64,000 nt of DNA from JAAYJK01 sp964501655 (GCA_964501655.1 CAZCTN010000008.1:1-64000), one strand, 5' to 3'; counted from the first letter of the stretch, positions 1 to 9,132 are shown. A program made the numbers and translations. Notes: generated by a model from the sequence alone, not told the origin.

Positions 1-120
1 AGACGAAGAAAAGTAGAAAAAAAATAAAGCTTTTTTATCGTTTTTACAGTATACTTATATAACAATTATGTACCTAAATTGTCTATAAAATATCTAAAAT
101 TTGTGGATGCTGCGAGAGTT

Positions 121-351
121 ATGAGAATAGAAATACGCGGAGCAGAAAAATTGAGTTTCCGGGAGAAGCAGGCAGTAGTATTAAAGGAATCGGGAAAAAG
201 CAGCAGTGAGATTGCAGCGGCGCTGAACCTGAGTTCAGGTACGGTTTCCACCCTGCTTAATCGAGCCCGGAGCAAAGGGTATGAGGTAGTAATTGTCATA
301 CCCGGAAGCGTACTGGGCATACCCGCAGGTGAGGACGATGATAATGAGTAA
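121..351 (+). CDS. Small HTH protein (sigma-70 region 4-like)
   Basis: A 76-residue protein, basic in its first two thirds. Residues about 13-48 form a helix-turn-helix of the sigma region 4/LuxR type (REKQAVVLKESGKSS then EIAAALNLSSGTVSTLLNRA), so it should bind DNA. The tail is hydrophobic, then very acidic (GEDDDNE). I chose ATG 121; a TTG at 79 would add 14 residues but has no ribosome site, and the site before 121 is weak too. The last 8 bases overlap the DivIC-like gene, so the two are probably translationally coupled. In many clostridia yabP and yabQ occupy this place ahead of divIC; this protein is neither. Function unknown; a small transcription regulator is the natural guess. Confidence 0.6.
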   Translation: MRIEIRGAEKLSFREKQAVVLKESGKSSSEIAAALNLSSGTVSTLLNRARSKGYEVVIVIPGSVLGIPAGEDDDNE

Positions 352-631
352 AAGCAGGCCTCCAAAAACACGAATAAGGTTACTGTTGACCGGACTGCTG
401 GCTTTGTTTCTGATGATTGCCATAATACCCCGGGCCCAAACCGTGTATGATTTGAAGCAGCAAAAAAATCAGCTGGAACTGCAAAAAGCCCGGCTGTCAG
501 AAGAAAACAGCAGGCTGCAGGAGGCCATGCTGGAAGCCAACTCTCCGGAAACAGTTGAGAGGATTGCCCGGGAAGAGCTGGGATTGGTGAAAAAAGGCGA
601 GACCATTATTATTCCGGTATTGTCTGAATAA
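344..631 (+). CDS. divIC: Septum formation initiator, DivIC/FtsB family
   Basis: A 95-residue bitopic membrane protein of the divisome. A short basic N-terminus (SKSRPPKTRIR) is followed by one membrane segment (about residues 11-28), a heptad-rich coiled coil (about 32-66, YDLKQQKNQLELQKARLSEE) and the family's end motif (ERIAREELGLVKKGE, then a hydrophobic strand). Family members pair with FtsL/DivIB at the septum. ATG 344 is chosen because AGGTGAGG lies 9 bases upstream; an ATG at 338 is too close to that site. Its position before an S1 gene and spoIIE matches Bacillus divIC. Confident of the family; DivIC rather than FtsB rests on context. Confidence 0.85.
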   Translation: MSKSRPPKTRIRLLLTGLLALFLMIAIIPRAQTVYDLKQQKNQLELQKARLSEENSRLQEAMLEANSPETVERIAREELGLVKKGETIIIPVLSE

Positions 632-654
632 TAGGGAGACCTTCCGCTATAAAC

Positions 655-707
655 AGGCGAAAAGATGTCCTCCGCTTCTTTAAGCGATCAGGTTGCTTTA
701 AAGCCTT
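655..707 (+). repeat. Leader-type RNA motif, copy A
   Basis: Begins with AGGCGAAAAGATGT, the same 14 bases found at 52073. A small hairpin follows (CGCTT/AAGCG), and GCCT at 704-707 can close on the opening AGGC. It sits between the divIC stop and the promoter of the S1 gene, so it may lie in the divIC 3' region or in a short transcript of its own; TATAAA at 648-653 lies just upstream. No known riboswitch family recognised. Confidence 0.4.
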
Positions 708-775
708 TACGCCAGCGAAGCCAAATTATTGTGCTCGCAGAATTGCGTCTGATGCTTAATTGTTCGTGATAAATA

Positions 776-804
776 TTGACTAGCGCTTCTTCATCTAATA
801 AAAT
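776..804 (+). promoter_or_regulatory. Sigma-A promoter of the S1 gene
   Basis: TTGACT at 776-781, a 17-bp spacer and TAAAAT at 799-804. The predicted start of transcription is about 25 bases before the ATG of the S1-domain gene. Confidence 0.65.
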
Positions 805-838
805 GAACCTATCAGATAAGAGGAGGACTATCATTTTT

Positions 839-1291
839 ATGCCTACAGAACAAGCGAATATTGTGCCGGGGGAGATTATCGACGGGAAAGTACAGGGCAT
901 AACTAATTTCGGAGCATTTATTGAGCTTTCCGGAGGAGTAGTGGGACTGGTTCATATATCGGAGATTGCCGATACTTATGTTAAAGATGTGAGAGACTTT
1001 ATTCAGGTGGGAGATCAGGTTAAGGTAAAAGTACTTAATATAGCCGGAAATAAAATTGGTTTATCGATTAAGCAGGCTGTGTCCTCCAAACCTGCTGAGG
1101 TTAAGCCTGATCGACCCAGAAGACCAAGTCCTAATCCCGGCCGGCGAAATGTTTATGGGCAGGATCATCGAACTAAGAATGAACCGTTAAGTCTGGATGA
1201 CAAGATCAGCAAGTTCTTAAAAGAAAGTGACGAAAGAATGCAGCCGATCAAAAACAGGCTGGAGCAAAAGAAAAGAAGAAATAATCCCTAA
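839..1291 (+). CDS. S1 RNA-binding domain protein (YabR-like)
   Basis: A 150-residue protein with one S1/OB-fold domain at about residues 8-82, showing the usual GEIIDGKVQGITNFGAFIEL start, VGLVHISEIA centre and VKVKVLNI..KIGLSIKQA end. A basic, Pro/Arg-rich linker and a Lys/Arg-rich tail (EQKKRRNN) follow and probably also touch RNA. B. subtilis YabR lies in the same place between divIC and spoIIE. ATG 839 follows AGGAGG at 821-826, a rather long 12-base spacing. The gene has its own promoter and a strong terminator, so it looks like a single-gene transcript. The exact RNA target is not known from sequence. Confidence 0.85.
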   Translation: MPTEQANIVPGEIIDGKVQGITNFGAFIELSGGVVGLVHISEIADTYVKDVRDFIQVGDQVKVKVLNIAGNKIGLSIKQAVSSKPAEVKPDRPRRPSPNPGRRNVYGQDHRTKNEPLSLDDKISKFLKESDERMQPIKNRLEQKKRRNNP

Positions 1292-1311
1292 GTCATATAA
1301 TATGATAGGGT

Positions 1312-1345
1312 CTAAAAGCACTTCAACGAAGTGCTTTTAGTTTGT
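1312..1345 (+). terminator. Rho-independent terminator
   Basis: A 13-bp perfect stem, CTAAAAGCACTTC pairing with GAAGTGCTTTTAG around a 3-base loop, then a T-rich stretch (TTTGTTT). It closes the S1 gene. Confidence 0.8.
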
Positions 1346-1421
1346 TTGGCCAGCTGCCAGGATTTTTTTTATTGTTAGGCCCATTGGCAGGATAGAAATG
1401 ACAGCAGCAGGAGGAATAAGA

Positions 1422-2309
1422 GTGAAGTTTGCCGCCGTAGATATTGGAACCAATTCCTGTCGTCTTTTAATCGCCGAGATAGATGCCCATCAGCGCCTGA
1501 TCCCGTTACACCGAAGCTTAACTCAAACCAGGCTGGGGCAGGGATGGCATAAGAGCGGGAGCATAGGTCAGGAAGCTATCAACCGAAGCATCGCCTGCCT
1601 GGATGATTATGTCCGGATAATAAGCCGCTGTCAAGCTGCATGCTGCCGGGCAGTGGCTACCAGTGCCCTAAGAGAAGCAGTTAACCGGGATCAGGTAATT
1701 CAGATTATGGCCAGTCATTTTCCCTGGCCCATAGATATTATCGAAGGGGAGCAAGAAGCCTGGTTAACTTACCAGGGAGTCAGGAAAGGCCTGCCGCTGT
1801 CGGGACATCCGGTAGTTGTTGATCCCGGCGGGGGCAGCACCGAAATCATCTTGGGCTGGGAAGAAGAAGTATATATCCGCTCACTTCCCCTGGGAGCTGT
1901 CAGAGCAACGGAAAGCGGTATGAGCCGGGAAAATATGGAGCATATACTTCGGAAAGGTATGGGAGATCGGGGAATCTTGTCCGGACACCCGCTGGTATTC
2001 ACAGGAGGAACAGCCACCAGCCTGGTTTCCATAAAATTGGGCCAGGGGGATTATAAGCCTGAATTAATCCACGGGCAGGTTTTGAGCATAGATGAAGTTA
2101 GAGAATTATCGGCCCGACTAGCGGTTGGCCTGGAAGAAAGAAAAAAAATACCTGGTTTACAGCCGGAACGGGCAGATATTCTGCCTCAGGGGGCCAGGAT
2201 AATTGAACTAATCATGTCTGCTCTGGAAGCAGCAGAGATGACGGTGAGTGAAAGCGATTTACTGGAGGGGGTAATTTGGGAGCTTTATGAAAATCAGGTC
2301 CGGTTATGA
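1422..2309 (+). CDS. Ppx/GppA phosphatase family protein
   Basis: A 295-residue member of the sugar kinase/Hsp70/actin fold family that includes exopolyphosphatase and guanosine pentaphosphate phosphohydrolase. Visible signatures are AAVDIGTNSCRLLIAE near the N-terminus, the EGEQEAWLTYQG segment, VVDPGGGSTEIILG (phosphate loop) and VFTGGTATSL. It lacks the C-terminal HD domain of long GppA proteins, so it is the short Ppx type. GTG 1422 is chosen over ATG 1398 because GGAGG lies 7 bases before it. Likely role: hydrolysis of polyphosphate or pppGpp in the cytoplasm, linked to the stringent response; the substrate cannot be told from sequence. Confidence 0.88.
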   Translation: MKFAAVDIGTNSCRLLIAEIDAHQRLIPLHRSLTQTRLGQGWHKSGSIGQEAINRSIACLDDYVRIISRCQAACCRAVATSALREAVNRDQVIQIMASHFPWPIDIIEGEQEAWLTYQGVRKGLPLSGHPVVVDPGGGSTEIILGWEEEVYIRSLPLGAVRATESGMSRENMEHILRKGMGDRGILSGHPLVFTGGTATSLVSIKLGQGDYKPELIHGQVLSIDEVRELSARLAVGLEERKKIPGLQPERADILPQGARIIELIMSALEAAEMTVSESDLLEGVIWELYENQVRL

Positions 2310-2622
2310 TAGTCTTGCGATAATTAATTCATAATATAATGAAACGAAAAGATAGCCCTTTTGTTTTTGTCGCGGTCAGGTTCCTGATAAGGAAACCGGC
2401 GGCGGGTTATAATTCCCCCGCCTGTTGCAGCGGCCTTGCCCTGTTGCGGCAGCCTCATGAAGATACCCGGCCCCCCCTGCATAGGAATCATTGACCCAAA
2501 TTCCTTCCTCGACAACTATTCATTCCCCAACCTCTATACTCTGTTGAATGAATGCAGATAGTGTTAGCTGGCCCACATTTTAATTGAATTTTGTATTAAA
2601 CTAAAAAAAACCTCCAGCATAA
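2310..2622. other. Non-coding stretch before spoIIE
   Basis: No convincing gene. It holds TATAAT at 2335-2340 followed by CGAAAAGATA, a degenerate relative of the leader motif at 655 and 52073. CTCGACAA at 2508-2515 reads TTGTCGAG on the minus strand, one base off a Spo0A box. The rest is GC-rich and featureless. Confidence 0.4.
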
Positions 2623-2655
2623 ATGACAATTTTTACCAACCGCCCCTGATATAAT
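2623..2655 (+). promoter_or_regulatory. Candidate Spo0A-type spoIIE promoter
   Basis: ATGACA (one base from TTGACA) at 2623-2628 and a perfect TATAAT at 2650-2655, separated by 21 bp. Sigma-A promoters normally have 17 bp; B. subtilis spoIIE is known for 21 bp and needs phosphorylated Spo0A. The opposite strand reads TTGTCAT across the -35, resembling the first half of a Spo0A box. It also rules out the ATG at 2658 as start codon. Confidence 0.5.
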
Positions 2656-2693
2656 TTATGGACAAGCAATTGGAGATGGGGGTATTGATACTT

Positions 2694-5177
2694 ATGGAAC
2701 GAATAGATGTCTATCCTTTTCAGAGGATTAAAGAAGCTCCGATTAAAAGATGGCTGCAGAAGAAAGGGCAAGTTATCAGAACCTTGAAGCAATCAAAACA
2801 GCTGCCCCAGCCTGCTCAGATCAATCTCAACCGGGTATGGGAAGTGTTGTTGAGTACCGAAGTCCTGGTACTGTCCTTGATGTCCTTTATTATGGCCCGG
2901 GCTTCGGTACTAGGTGAATTACTGCCATTCATGTTTGCTTTTGTGGCAGCCTTCAGCCGCAAAAGGCCGGTTGGCGGTATGTTCATAGCCGCAGCCGCAG
3001 CCGTTGGCCTGCTCAGCGTAAGCACCGGTGGAAATATATATGCCAACCTGCTGGGTATTTTATCGCTGATAATTATCCTCAATCATATCAGGCTGCCGGC
3101 CGACAGGTACTGGTGGGGGGTTCCCTTCATCTGTGCCGCGACTATCTTTCTGGTTAAGAGCCTGTTTCAATTGATGGGGGGTATTTCTTTCTATGGTGAG
3201 ATGGTGGTGGTGTTTGAAGCTCTACTGGCTGGTATATTGACCTTTGTATTCATTGTAGCCAGTGATACTTTGAAAAAGAAGAAAAAACTAGCCCTGTTTG
3301 CCTTCGAAGACATAGCTGCTTTTATTATTATAGGAATTGGGCTGGTGATGGGATTAAGCGGGTTTGAACTGGCGGGACTGAGCGTCAGCGCCATATTATG
3401 CCGCCTGGGAATACTGGTGGCGGCCTTCTTCTGGGGACCCGGGCAAGCTACCATAGTTGGGGTTATGACAGGGTTAATTCCCTCCATCTCCTCCAGCATC
3501 TTTACCTTTAATTTGGGACTATATACGGTTTCCGGTTTGTTGGCGGGAATGTTCAGAAGCCTGGGGCGCCTGGGAATAATAATAGGTTTTATGCTCGGTA
3601 CCATGGGTTTTTCTTTGTTTATTCCCGAGACCAGTCAGACAGTGCTGGGAATATGGGAAACTGCCATTGCCTGTCTGATATTTTTCCTGTTGCCGGAATC
3701 CTTAAATAGTACGGTAAAAAGAGTACCGGCTCTGATGGTGCTGGCCAATCGCGAGAACGCCCTGCCTTTGGCCTCCGATTGTCTAAGGACCGAAGCCCTG
3801 GATCGCATCAGGGGCTTTGCTCGGGTCTTTGATGAAATTGCCGGTACCCTGGAGCAGCCGGGTCCATCCAATCCCATAACCCGGGAGAATTCTTACCTGA
3901 ACTACCTTTATGATGAGATATCCACCGGGTTTTGCCATCAATGCCTTCACTATGAAAAGTGCTGGGAAAAATACTGCTATAAAACCTCCAAAGAGATATT
4001 GGATTTATTTACTATTGCCGAAAAAATGGGATGTATAGCTTATGAAGACTGTTCGCCGGAATTCCGGAGATCTTGTCTTTATAGCCGGGATATCGTGAAC
4101 TTGATCAACTATTTGTTCGCCAGCCTGCGTCTGAATGAATACTGGAAAACCCGGCTGGACGAGTCCTGCGGGATGATTTCCCAGCAGATACAGGGGATAA
4201 GCCGGGTGATTGAGAACCTGGCGGATGATTATGATGATAATACAGTTGTAGACTATACTCTAAAAGAAAAAATAAATAGAGCTTTGAAAAAAATGAATTT
4301 GAAGCTGATTGATGTCTCACCTATACGAACCGCTGCTTCCGGCTTATATATCAAGGTAATAATCCCTTCCTGCACCGACGGACAATACTGCGAAACTCAT
4401 GTAGCCCCGGCGGTATCTGCTGTCCTGGGGGAGAAAGTGGAAGTAAGCGACCGAAACTGTCCCTGCTTTATGGGCAAAGGCAACTGTGAATTTATGCTGA
4501 GCCGGGCCTGTACCTATCGAATTCGCAGCGGTGTAGCTCAGATAGGAAAAGAAACCATATGCGGTGATAATTATACCATAGCTACCCTGCAGGATTGCCG
4601 GGAATTAATCGCCCTGAGTGATGGGATGGGAGTGGGGGAGGAAGCCTGCGCCCAAAGCCGCTCGGCCATCAGGATGCTGGAGAGTCTGCTGGAAGCCGGG
4701 TTTGACAAGTCAGTGGCACTGAATACCATTAATTCCACTTTGCTGCTGCGTTCAGCCCGGGAAAATTTTGCCACCCTGGATATAGCTATGATTGATCTCT
4801 ATACAGCCGAAGTGGATTTCATTAAAACGGGCAGTGTTCCTTCATTCTTGAAGAGGGGCAGCCAGGTGGAGGTTATCAGCGCCAGTTCACTGCCGGTAGG
4901 CATAGTGGAAAAAATAGAGATATTCTCTGACAACCGGCGCATGGTGGCCCGGGATTTACTGGTAATGATAAGTGACGGGGTCCTGGATTTCTCCAGCAGC
5001 AATCAAGAGGAGGACAATACTCTTTGGATTCAGGAGCTATTAAAAATGACGGATAGCCGTGATCCCCAGGTAATTGCCGAAATGATTATCAATCGGGCTT
5101 TAAGTATGTGCCGGGGAAACCCCCATGATGACATGACGGTTATCTGCACCTGCCTGGATTTGAATCTTCCTGACTAG
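2694..5177 (+). CDS. spoIIE: Stage II sporulation protein E
   Basis: The membrane-bound PP2C-type phosphatase that dephosphorylates SpoIIAA and so activates sigma-F in the forespore, and that interacts with FtsZ at the asymmetric septum. At 827 residues it has the same length as the B. subtilis protein. Residues about 45-330 are strongly hydrophobic (around ten membrane segments). A central cytoplasmic region with many Cys follows (for example FCHQCLHYEKCWEKYC), then the PP2C domain with metal-site motifs LSDGMGVGEE (Asp643), MISDGVLD (Asp761) and PHDDMTV (Asp813). ATG 2694 is used because upstream ATGs overlap the promoter -10. The cysteine cluster is worth noting. Its presence shows that the host can form endospores. 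Confidence 0.96.
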   Translation: MERIDVYPFQRIKEAPIKRWLQKKGQVIRTLKQSKQLPQPAQINLNRVWEVLLSTEVLVLSLMSFIMARASVLGELLPFMFAFVAAFSRKRPVGGMFIAAAAAVGLLSVSTGGNIYANLLGILSLIIILNHIRLPADRYWWGVPFICAATIFLVKSLFQLMGGISFYGEMVVVFEALLAGILTFVFIVASDTLKKKKKLALFAFEDIAAFIIIGIGLVMGLSGFELAGLSVSAILCRLGILVAAFFWGPGQATIVGVMTGLIPSISSSIFTFNLGLYTVSGLLAGMFRSLGRLGIIIGFMLGTMGFSLFIPETSQTVLGIWETAIACLIFFLLPESLNSTVKRVPALMVLANRENALPLASDCLRTEALDRIRGFARVFDEIAGTLEQPGPSNPITRENSYLNYLYDEISTGFCHQCLHYEKCWEKYCYKTSKEILDLFTIAEKMGCIAYEDCSPEFRRSCLYSRDIVNLINYLFASLRLNEYWKTRLDESCGMISQQIQGISRVIENLADDYDDNTVVDYTLKEKINRALKKMNLKLIDVSPIRTAASGLYIKVIIPSCTDGQYCETHVAPAVSAVLGEKVEVSDRNCPCFMGKGNCEFMLSRACTYRIRSGVAQIGKETICGDNYTIATLQDCRELIALSDGMGVGEEACAQSRSAIRMLESLLEAGFDKSVALNTINSTLLLRSARENFATLDIAMIDLYTAEVDFIKTGSVPSFLKRGSQVEVISASSLPVGIVEKIEIFSDNRRMVARDLLVMISDGVLDFSSSNQEEDNTLWIQELLKMTDSRDPQVIAEMIINRALSMCRGNPHDDMTVICTCLDLNLPD

Positions 5178-5225
5178 GTGATGGGTACCAAAGCTGCCGG
5201 TGGGTCAGAACCAGAGCCGGAAATA

Positions 5226-5255
5226 TTGACAAATCCAATAAAGAATATATATAAA
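5226..5255 (+). promoter_or_regulatory. Promoter candidate of tilS
   Basis: A perfect TTGACA at 5226-5231, with TATATA 16 bp or TATAAA 18 bp downstream. It lies in the 117-bp gap between the spoIIE stop and tilS. Confidence 0.55.
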
Positions 5256-5294
5256 GGAGATAAAGGAAATACATACACCTGGGAGAATGAATCA

Positions 5295-6680
5295 ATGGTC
5301 TTGTCACAAGTGGAGGATTTTATTAAAAAACATCGGCTTTTCAAACCCGGCTCAACCGTTATTGCCGCGGTGTCAGGAGGACCGGATTCGGTAGCCTTGC
5401 TGCATATATTGAACCGGCTGGCTCCAGAGCATGGGTTCAAGCTTGTGGCCGCCCATGTTAATCATCAGCTGAGAGATGAAGCAGATGCCGAAGAAAAATT
5501 TGTGCATAATTTGTGCCGGGAATGGGGAGTACCCCTGTACTATAAAAAGGTGGAGGTAAAAAAGAAGGCTGAAGCAGATAGAAAAGGAATTGAAGAAACC
5601 GCTCGGTACTGCCGCTACCAATTCTTTGCGGAATTAAGGGAACAAGTTCCAGCTGATTATATAGCAACCGCTCATCATCGCAATGATCAGGCCGAGACTA
5701 TTTTAATGCATATCCTGCGGGGGACCGGTATCAAGGGCTTGCGGGGCATATTGCCTGCCAGCGATAATCTGGTTCGGCCGTTGCTGGGCGTCAGCCGGGT
5801 TATGATCGAGCAGTATCTGGACCAAAACTCGCTGTCTTATTGCCTGGATAAGAGTAATTATGATACCCGCTTCTTGCGCAATCGAGTGAGGCATGAACTT
5901 ATACCCGATCTGGAAAAGCAATATAATCCCCGAATAATAGAACACCTGAACACACTGGGGGATATAGCCCGGGAGGAATACGAAGCAATGGACCGGGAGA
6001 CGGAGAAAATTCTCCCCCAGGTATTGTTGAGCCGGGATAAGCAGCGGGCAGTCATTAACAATCAGGTTTTTTTATCCCTGCATCCGGCCTTTCAGCGCCG
6101 GATTCTTCTGAGGGTCTTGGGCTGGCTGAGAGGCGAAGAAGGCTGGAGCGCCCTGGATCTGTCCTCCATCCTGGACCTGGCCGCCAAAAGCGGATCAGCC
6201 AAAAGGATAAAACTGGGACAGGGCATCTGGATACACAAATCTTATGACCAGTTGATTATTACTGAGCGCCTGGAAGATGAGGTGAGTTACTTCTATCCGG
6301 TGGCCGTGCCCGGAACGGTTTATATCGAGGAAACGGGAGACACCTTTACTTTCGAGGTGCTGCCGCGCCAGGCATATCAGCTCAGGCTCGGGGAGACAGG
6401 TCTGGACTATGACAGCCTGGCGGGGCAGGAGCTTTGTCTTCGCTCCCGGCAGAAGGGAGATAGGATCGCCCTGCCTGGAAGGGCGGGACGCCAGAAAATT
6501 AAAAAATATTTTATCGATAAAAAGATCCCCCATGCCATGAGAAACCGTATTCCGCTGCTGGCCAGCCGGCAGGAGGTATATGCAGTACTGGGATACTGCA
6601 CCACTGCTTGGGCTGAGGTTAAGGAGACTACCGGGAACATTCTGGTTATAAGAAAGGGGCGGGATGAAGAAACTAAATAA
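5295..6680 (+). CDS. tilS: tRNA(Ile)-lysidine synthetase
   Basis: Uses ATP and lysine to convert C34 of the CAU-anticodon tRNA-Ile into lysidine, so that it reads AUA; essential in bacteria. The 461 residues show the N-type ATP pyrophosphatase loop AAVSGGPDSVALL near the start, AAHVNHQLRDEAD, the TAHHRNDQAETILMH core and RNRVRHELIPDL, followed by the TilS C-terminal substrate-binding domains ending near residue 460. ATG 5295 follows GGGAG at 9 bases; a longer reading frame upstream runs through the promoter. In Bacillus hprT follows tilS, but here ftsH follows directly with no hprT in the gap. Confidence 0.95.
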   Translation: MVLSQVEDFIKKHRLFKPGSTVIAAVSGGPDSVALLHILNRLAPEHGFKLVAAHVNHQLRDEADAEEKFVHNLCREWGVPLYYKKVEVKKKAEADRKGIEETARYCRYQFFAELREQVPADYIATAHHRNDQAETILMHILRGTGIKGLRGILPASDNLVRPLLGVSRVMIEQYLDQNSLSYCLDKSNYDTRFLRNRVRHELIPDLEKQYNPRIIEHLNTLGDIAREEYEAMDRETEKILPQVLLSRDKQRAVINNQVFLSLHPAFQRRILLRVLGWLRGEEGWSALDLSSILDLAAKSGSAKRIKLGQGIWIHKSYDQLIITERLEDEVSYFYPVAVPGTVYIEETGDTFTFEVLPRQAYQLRLGETGLDYDSLAGQELCLRSRQKGDRIALPGRAGRQKIKKYFIDKKIPHAMRNRIPLLASRQEVYAVLGYCTTAWAEVKETTGNILVIRKGRDEETK

Positions 6681-6714
6681 ACCAGGGCAAAAAACCTCTA
6701 TTTATGGCGCTTAA

Positions 6715-6743
6715 TTGAAAAGGAGCCGTGTTTATGCTACAAT
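6715..6743 (+). promoter_or_regulatory. Sigma-A promoter of ftsH
   Basis: TTGAAA at 6715-6720, exactly 17 bp, TACAAT at 6738-6743. Transcription would start about 35 bases before the TTG start of ftsH. Confidence 0.7.
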
Positions 6744-6783
6744 ATTACGGATATTTTCAATATTCCAAAGGGGAGGAAAAAAT

Positions 6784-8640
6784 TTGGACAGGGCCCTTAA
6801 AAATATAGCCATATATGTGCTGATCGTAATGATAGCCGTATTTGCGCTCAAATTGACGTCGGCTCCCGTGGAACAGGCCAAGACCTTGTCTGAGCCTGAA
6901 TTTTATACCAAAGTATCCCAGGGACAGGTAGCCGAGGCCGTAGTAGAGGTAGATGAACTGGTTTATAATATAAGCGGCAAACTGGCTGATGGGAGCAGCT
7001 ATGTAGCTACTGTTTCCCGGGAAACAGACATCACTGCCCTTCTGAGGGAAAAGAAGGTTAATTATGCTGTCCAACCGGTTCCCGCTCCATCAATATGGAT
7101 GAGCCTGTTGGGGACTTTGCTGCCTATTATTCTGCTTATTGCTTTCCTGATGTTTATTATGAACCAGACCCAGGGCGGGGGAAACAAGGTAATGCAGTTC
7201 GGCAAAAGCCGAGCCCGTTTAATGACCGGCGAAGATGTAAAACTAACCTTTAACGACGTAGCCGGAGCCGAAGAGGCCAAAGAAGAAATGCAGGAAGTTG
7301 TGGAATTTCTCAAGAATCCGCATAAATTTATTCAGATTGGGGCCAAAATACCAAAAGGAGTATTGCTGTTTGGGGCTCCGGGTACCGGGAAAACCCTGAT
7401 GGCCAAAGCGGTAGCAGGAGAAGCGGGGGTTCCCTTCTTTTCCATCAGCGGCTCTGATTTTGTGGAGATGTTTGTGGGTGTTGGTGCTGCCCGGGTCAGG
7501 GATTTGTTTGAACAGGCCAAGAAGAATTCACCCTGTATCGTATTTATTGATGAAATAGACGCGGTAGGCCGTCAGAGAGGTGCCGGCCTGGGGGGCGGAC
7601 ATGATGAAAGAGAACAGACCTTGAACCAGTTGCTGGTGGAGATGGACGGTTTCAGCACCAATGAAGGAATAATAGTTATGGCTTCCACCAATAGACCCGA
7701 TATACTGGACCCGGCCTTGTTGAGACCGGGCCGTTTCGATCGGCATATACTAATTGATAAACCGGATGTCAAAGGACGGGAAGCCATTTTAATGGTGCAT
7801 ATCAAAGATAAACCGGTAGATGAAGATGTGAACCTGGAAATATTGGCCAAGCGCACCCCGGGCTTTACCGGAGCGGATCTGGCCAATATGGTTAACGAAG
7901 CCGCCTTGCTGGCTGCCCGTCGGAACAAAACCAAGATCAGCATGGAAGAAATGGAAGAATCTATTGAACGGGTTATCGCCGGACCGGAAAAGAAAACCCG
8001 GGTCATATCGGAGAAGGAAAAACGACTGGTAGCCTTTCATGAAGCCGGTCATGCGGTGGTAAGCTATATGCTTCCCAATACCGACAAACTGCACAAGATA
8101 TCCATTATTCCCCGGGGAAGAGCCGGAGGCTATACTCTCCTGCTGCCGGAAGAAGACCGCAATTACATTACCCGAACTCACCTGCTGGATGAGGTTACCA
8201 TTTTGCTGGGAGGCAGGGTAGCCGAGGCCCTGGTGCTCAATGACATAAGCACCGGAGCCCAGAACGACCTGGAGCGGGCCAGCGGGATAGTACGCAAGAT
8301 GATCATGGAGTTTGGTATGTCTGAGGAACTGGGACCGCTGACCTTTGGACACAAAAGCGAAGAGGTGTTCCTGGGCCGGGATTTTGCCCGGGACCGGGAT
8401 TATTCCGATGCTATAGCCTATGCTATAGATAAGGAAGCCAGCAAGTATATACATGATGCCTACGAAAAAGCCCAGCGACTCCTGACCGAGCAGATGGATA
8501 AGCTGCATCAGGTGGCCGAGTTTTTGCTGGAGCATGAGACCATGGAAGCCCAGGATTTCCTGGAAATCATGGAGGGGAAAAAGCCCGAAGCGGAATCGGA
8601 GGATGCCGGGGAGGCCTCAAACCATATTCCACAGCCATAA
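6784..8640 (+). CDS. ftsH: ATP-dependent zinc metalloprotease FtsH
   Basis: Membrane-anchored AAA protease that removes damaged membrane proteins and short-lived regulators. The 618 residues have two N-terminal membrane segments (about 8-24 and 104-125) around an extracytoplasmic domain, Walker A GAPGTGKT at 197-204, Walker B IVFIDEID, the second region of homology (PALLRPGRFDR) and the zinc site HEAGH at 419-423 with the distal ligand in GAQNDLERA. TTG 6784 is chosen because GGGGAGG precedes it by 7-8 bases and the longer frame crosses the promoter. ndk follows after 31 bases, probably on the same transcript. Confidence 0.97.
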   Translation: MDRALKNIAIYVLIVMIAVFALKLTSAPVEQAKTLSEPEFYTKVSQGQVAEAVVEVDELVYNISGKLADGSSYVATVSRETDITALLREKKVNYAVQPVPAPSIWMSLLGTLLPIILLIAFLMFIMNQTQGGGNKVMQFGKSRARLMTGEDVKLTFNDVAGAEEAKEEMQEVVEFLKNPHKFIQIGAKIPKGVLLFGAPGTGKTLMAKAVAGEAGVPFFSISGSDFVEMFVGVGAARVRDLFEQAKKNSPCIVFIDEIDAVGRQRGAGLGGGHDEREQTLNQLLVEMDGFSTNEGIIVMASTNRPDILDPALLRPGRFDRHILIDKPDVKGREAILMVHIKDKPVDEDVNLEILAKRTPGFTGADLANMVNEAALLAARRNKTKISMEEMEESIERVIAGPEKKTRVISEKEKRLVAFHEAGHAVVSYMLPNTDKLHKISIIPRGRAGGYTLLLPEEDRNYITRTHLLDEVTILLGGRVAEALVLNDISTGAQNDLERASGIVRKMIMEFGMSEELGPLTFGHKSEEVFLGRDFARDRDYSDAIAYAIDKEASKYIHDAYEKAQRLLTEQMDKLHQVAEFLLEHETMEAQDFLEIMEGKKPEAESEDAGEASNHIPQP

Positions 8641-8671
8641 ATATTATTTTATTGAGCAGGAGGAATATTTT

Positions 8672-9118
8672 ATGGAGCAGACTTTTGTGATGGTCAAACC
8701 CGATGGAGTGCAGAGATTACTGGCAGGGGAGATATTTACCCGGATAGAGCGCAAGGGCTTCAAGTTGCTGGCCATGAAGCTGATGATGATCGATGAGCGG
8801 CTTGCTCTTCAGCACTATGCCGAGCATGAGGGAAAGGCATTTTTTGAGGAGCTGAAGGCTTTCATAACCTCGGGTCCGGTAATAGCCATGGTATGGGCAG
8901 GTGACGGCGTTATTGCCGGTATGCGCCGGTTGATGGGAAACACTGATCCGGCCCAGGCAGCCCCTGGCACTATAAGAGGGGACCTGGCGGTAAAGGTGAA
9001 TCAAAATCTTATTCATGGTTCAGATTCTCATGAAGCTGCCCGGCGAGAAATAGGATTATTCTTCTCCCCGGGGGAGATACTGGATTACCATCGAGAAGTA
9101 GATCGGTGGATACTTTAA
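8672..9118 (+). CDS. ndk: Nucleoside diphosphate kinase
   Basis: Balances nucleoside triphosphate pools by passing phosphate from ATP through a histidine. At 148 residues it has normal length. It starts EQTFVMVKPDGVQR, contains MRRLMGNTDPAQAAPGTIRG and carries the active-site His115 in NLIHGSDS. ATG 8672 follows AGGAGG at a good distance. It lies just after ftsH and ends in a strong terminator, so it closes that operon. A longer frame starting inside ftsH is not needed. Confidence 0.97.
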   Translation: MEQTFVMVKPDGVQRLLAGEIFTRIERKGFKLLAMKLMMIDERLALQHYAEHEGKAFFEELKAFITSGPVIAMVWAGDGVIAGMRRLMGNTDPAQAAPGTIRGDLAVKVNQNLIHGSDSHEAARREIGLFFSPGEILDYHREVDRWIL

Positions 9119-9132
9119 ACTAGATCAGACCG

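Noticed and set aside
2310..2622. Short minus-strand frame in the gap before spoIIE
   Set aside because: No ribosome site, no protein-like composition.
7789..8535. 248-codon open frame on the minus strand opposite ftsH
   Set aside because: Shadow of the conserved ftsH sequence; no recognisable domain.
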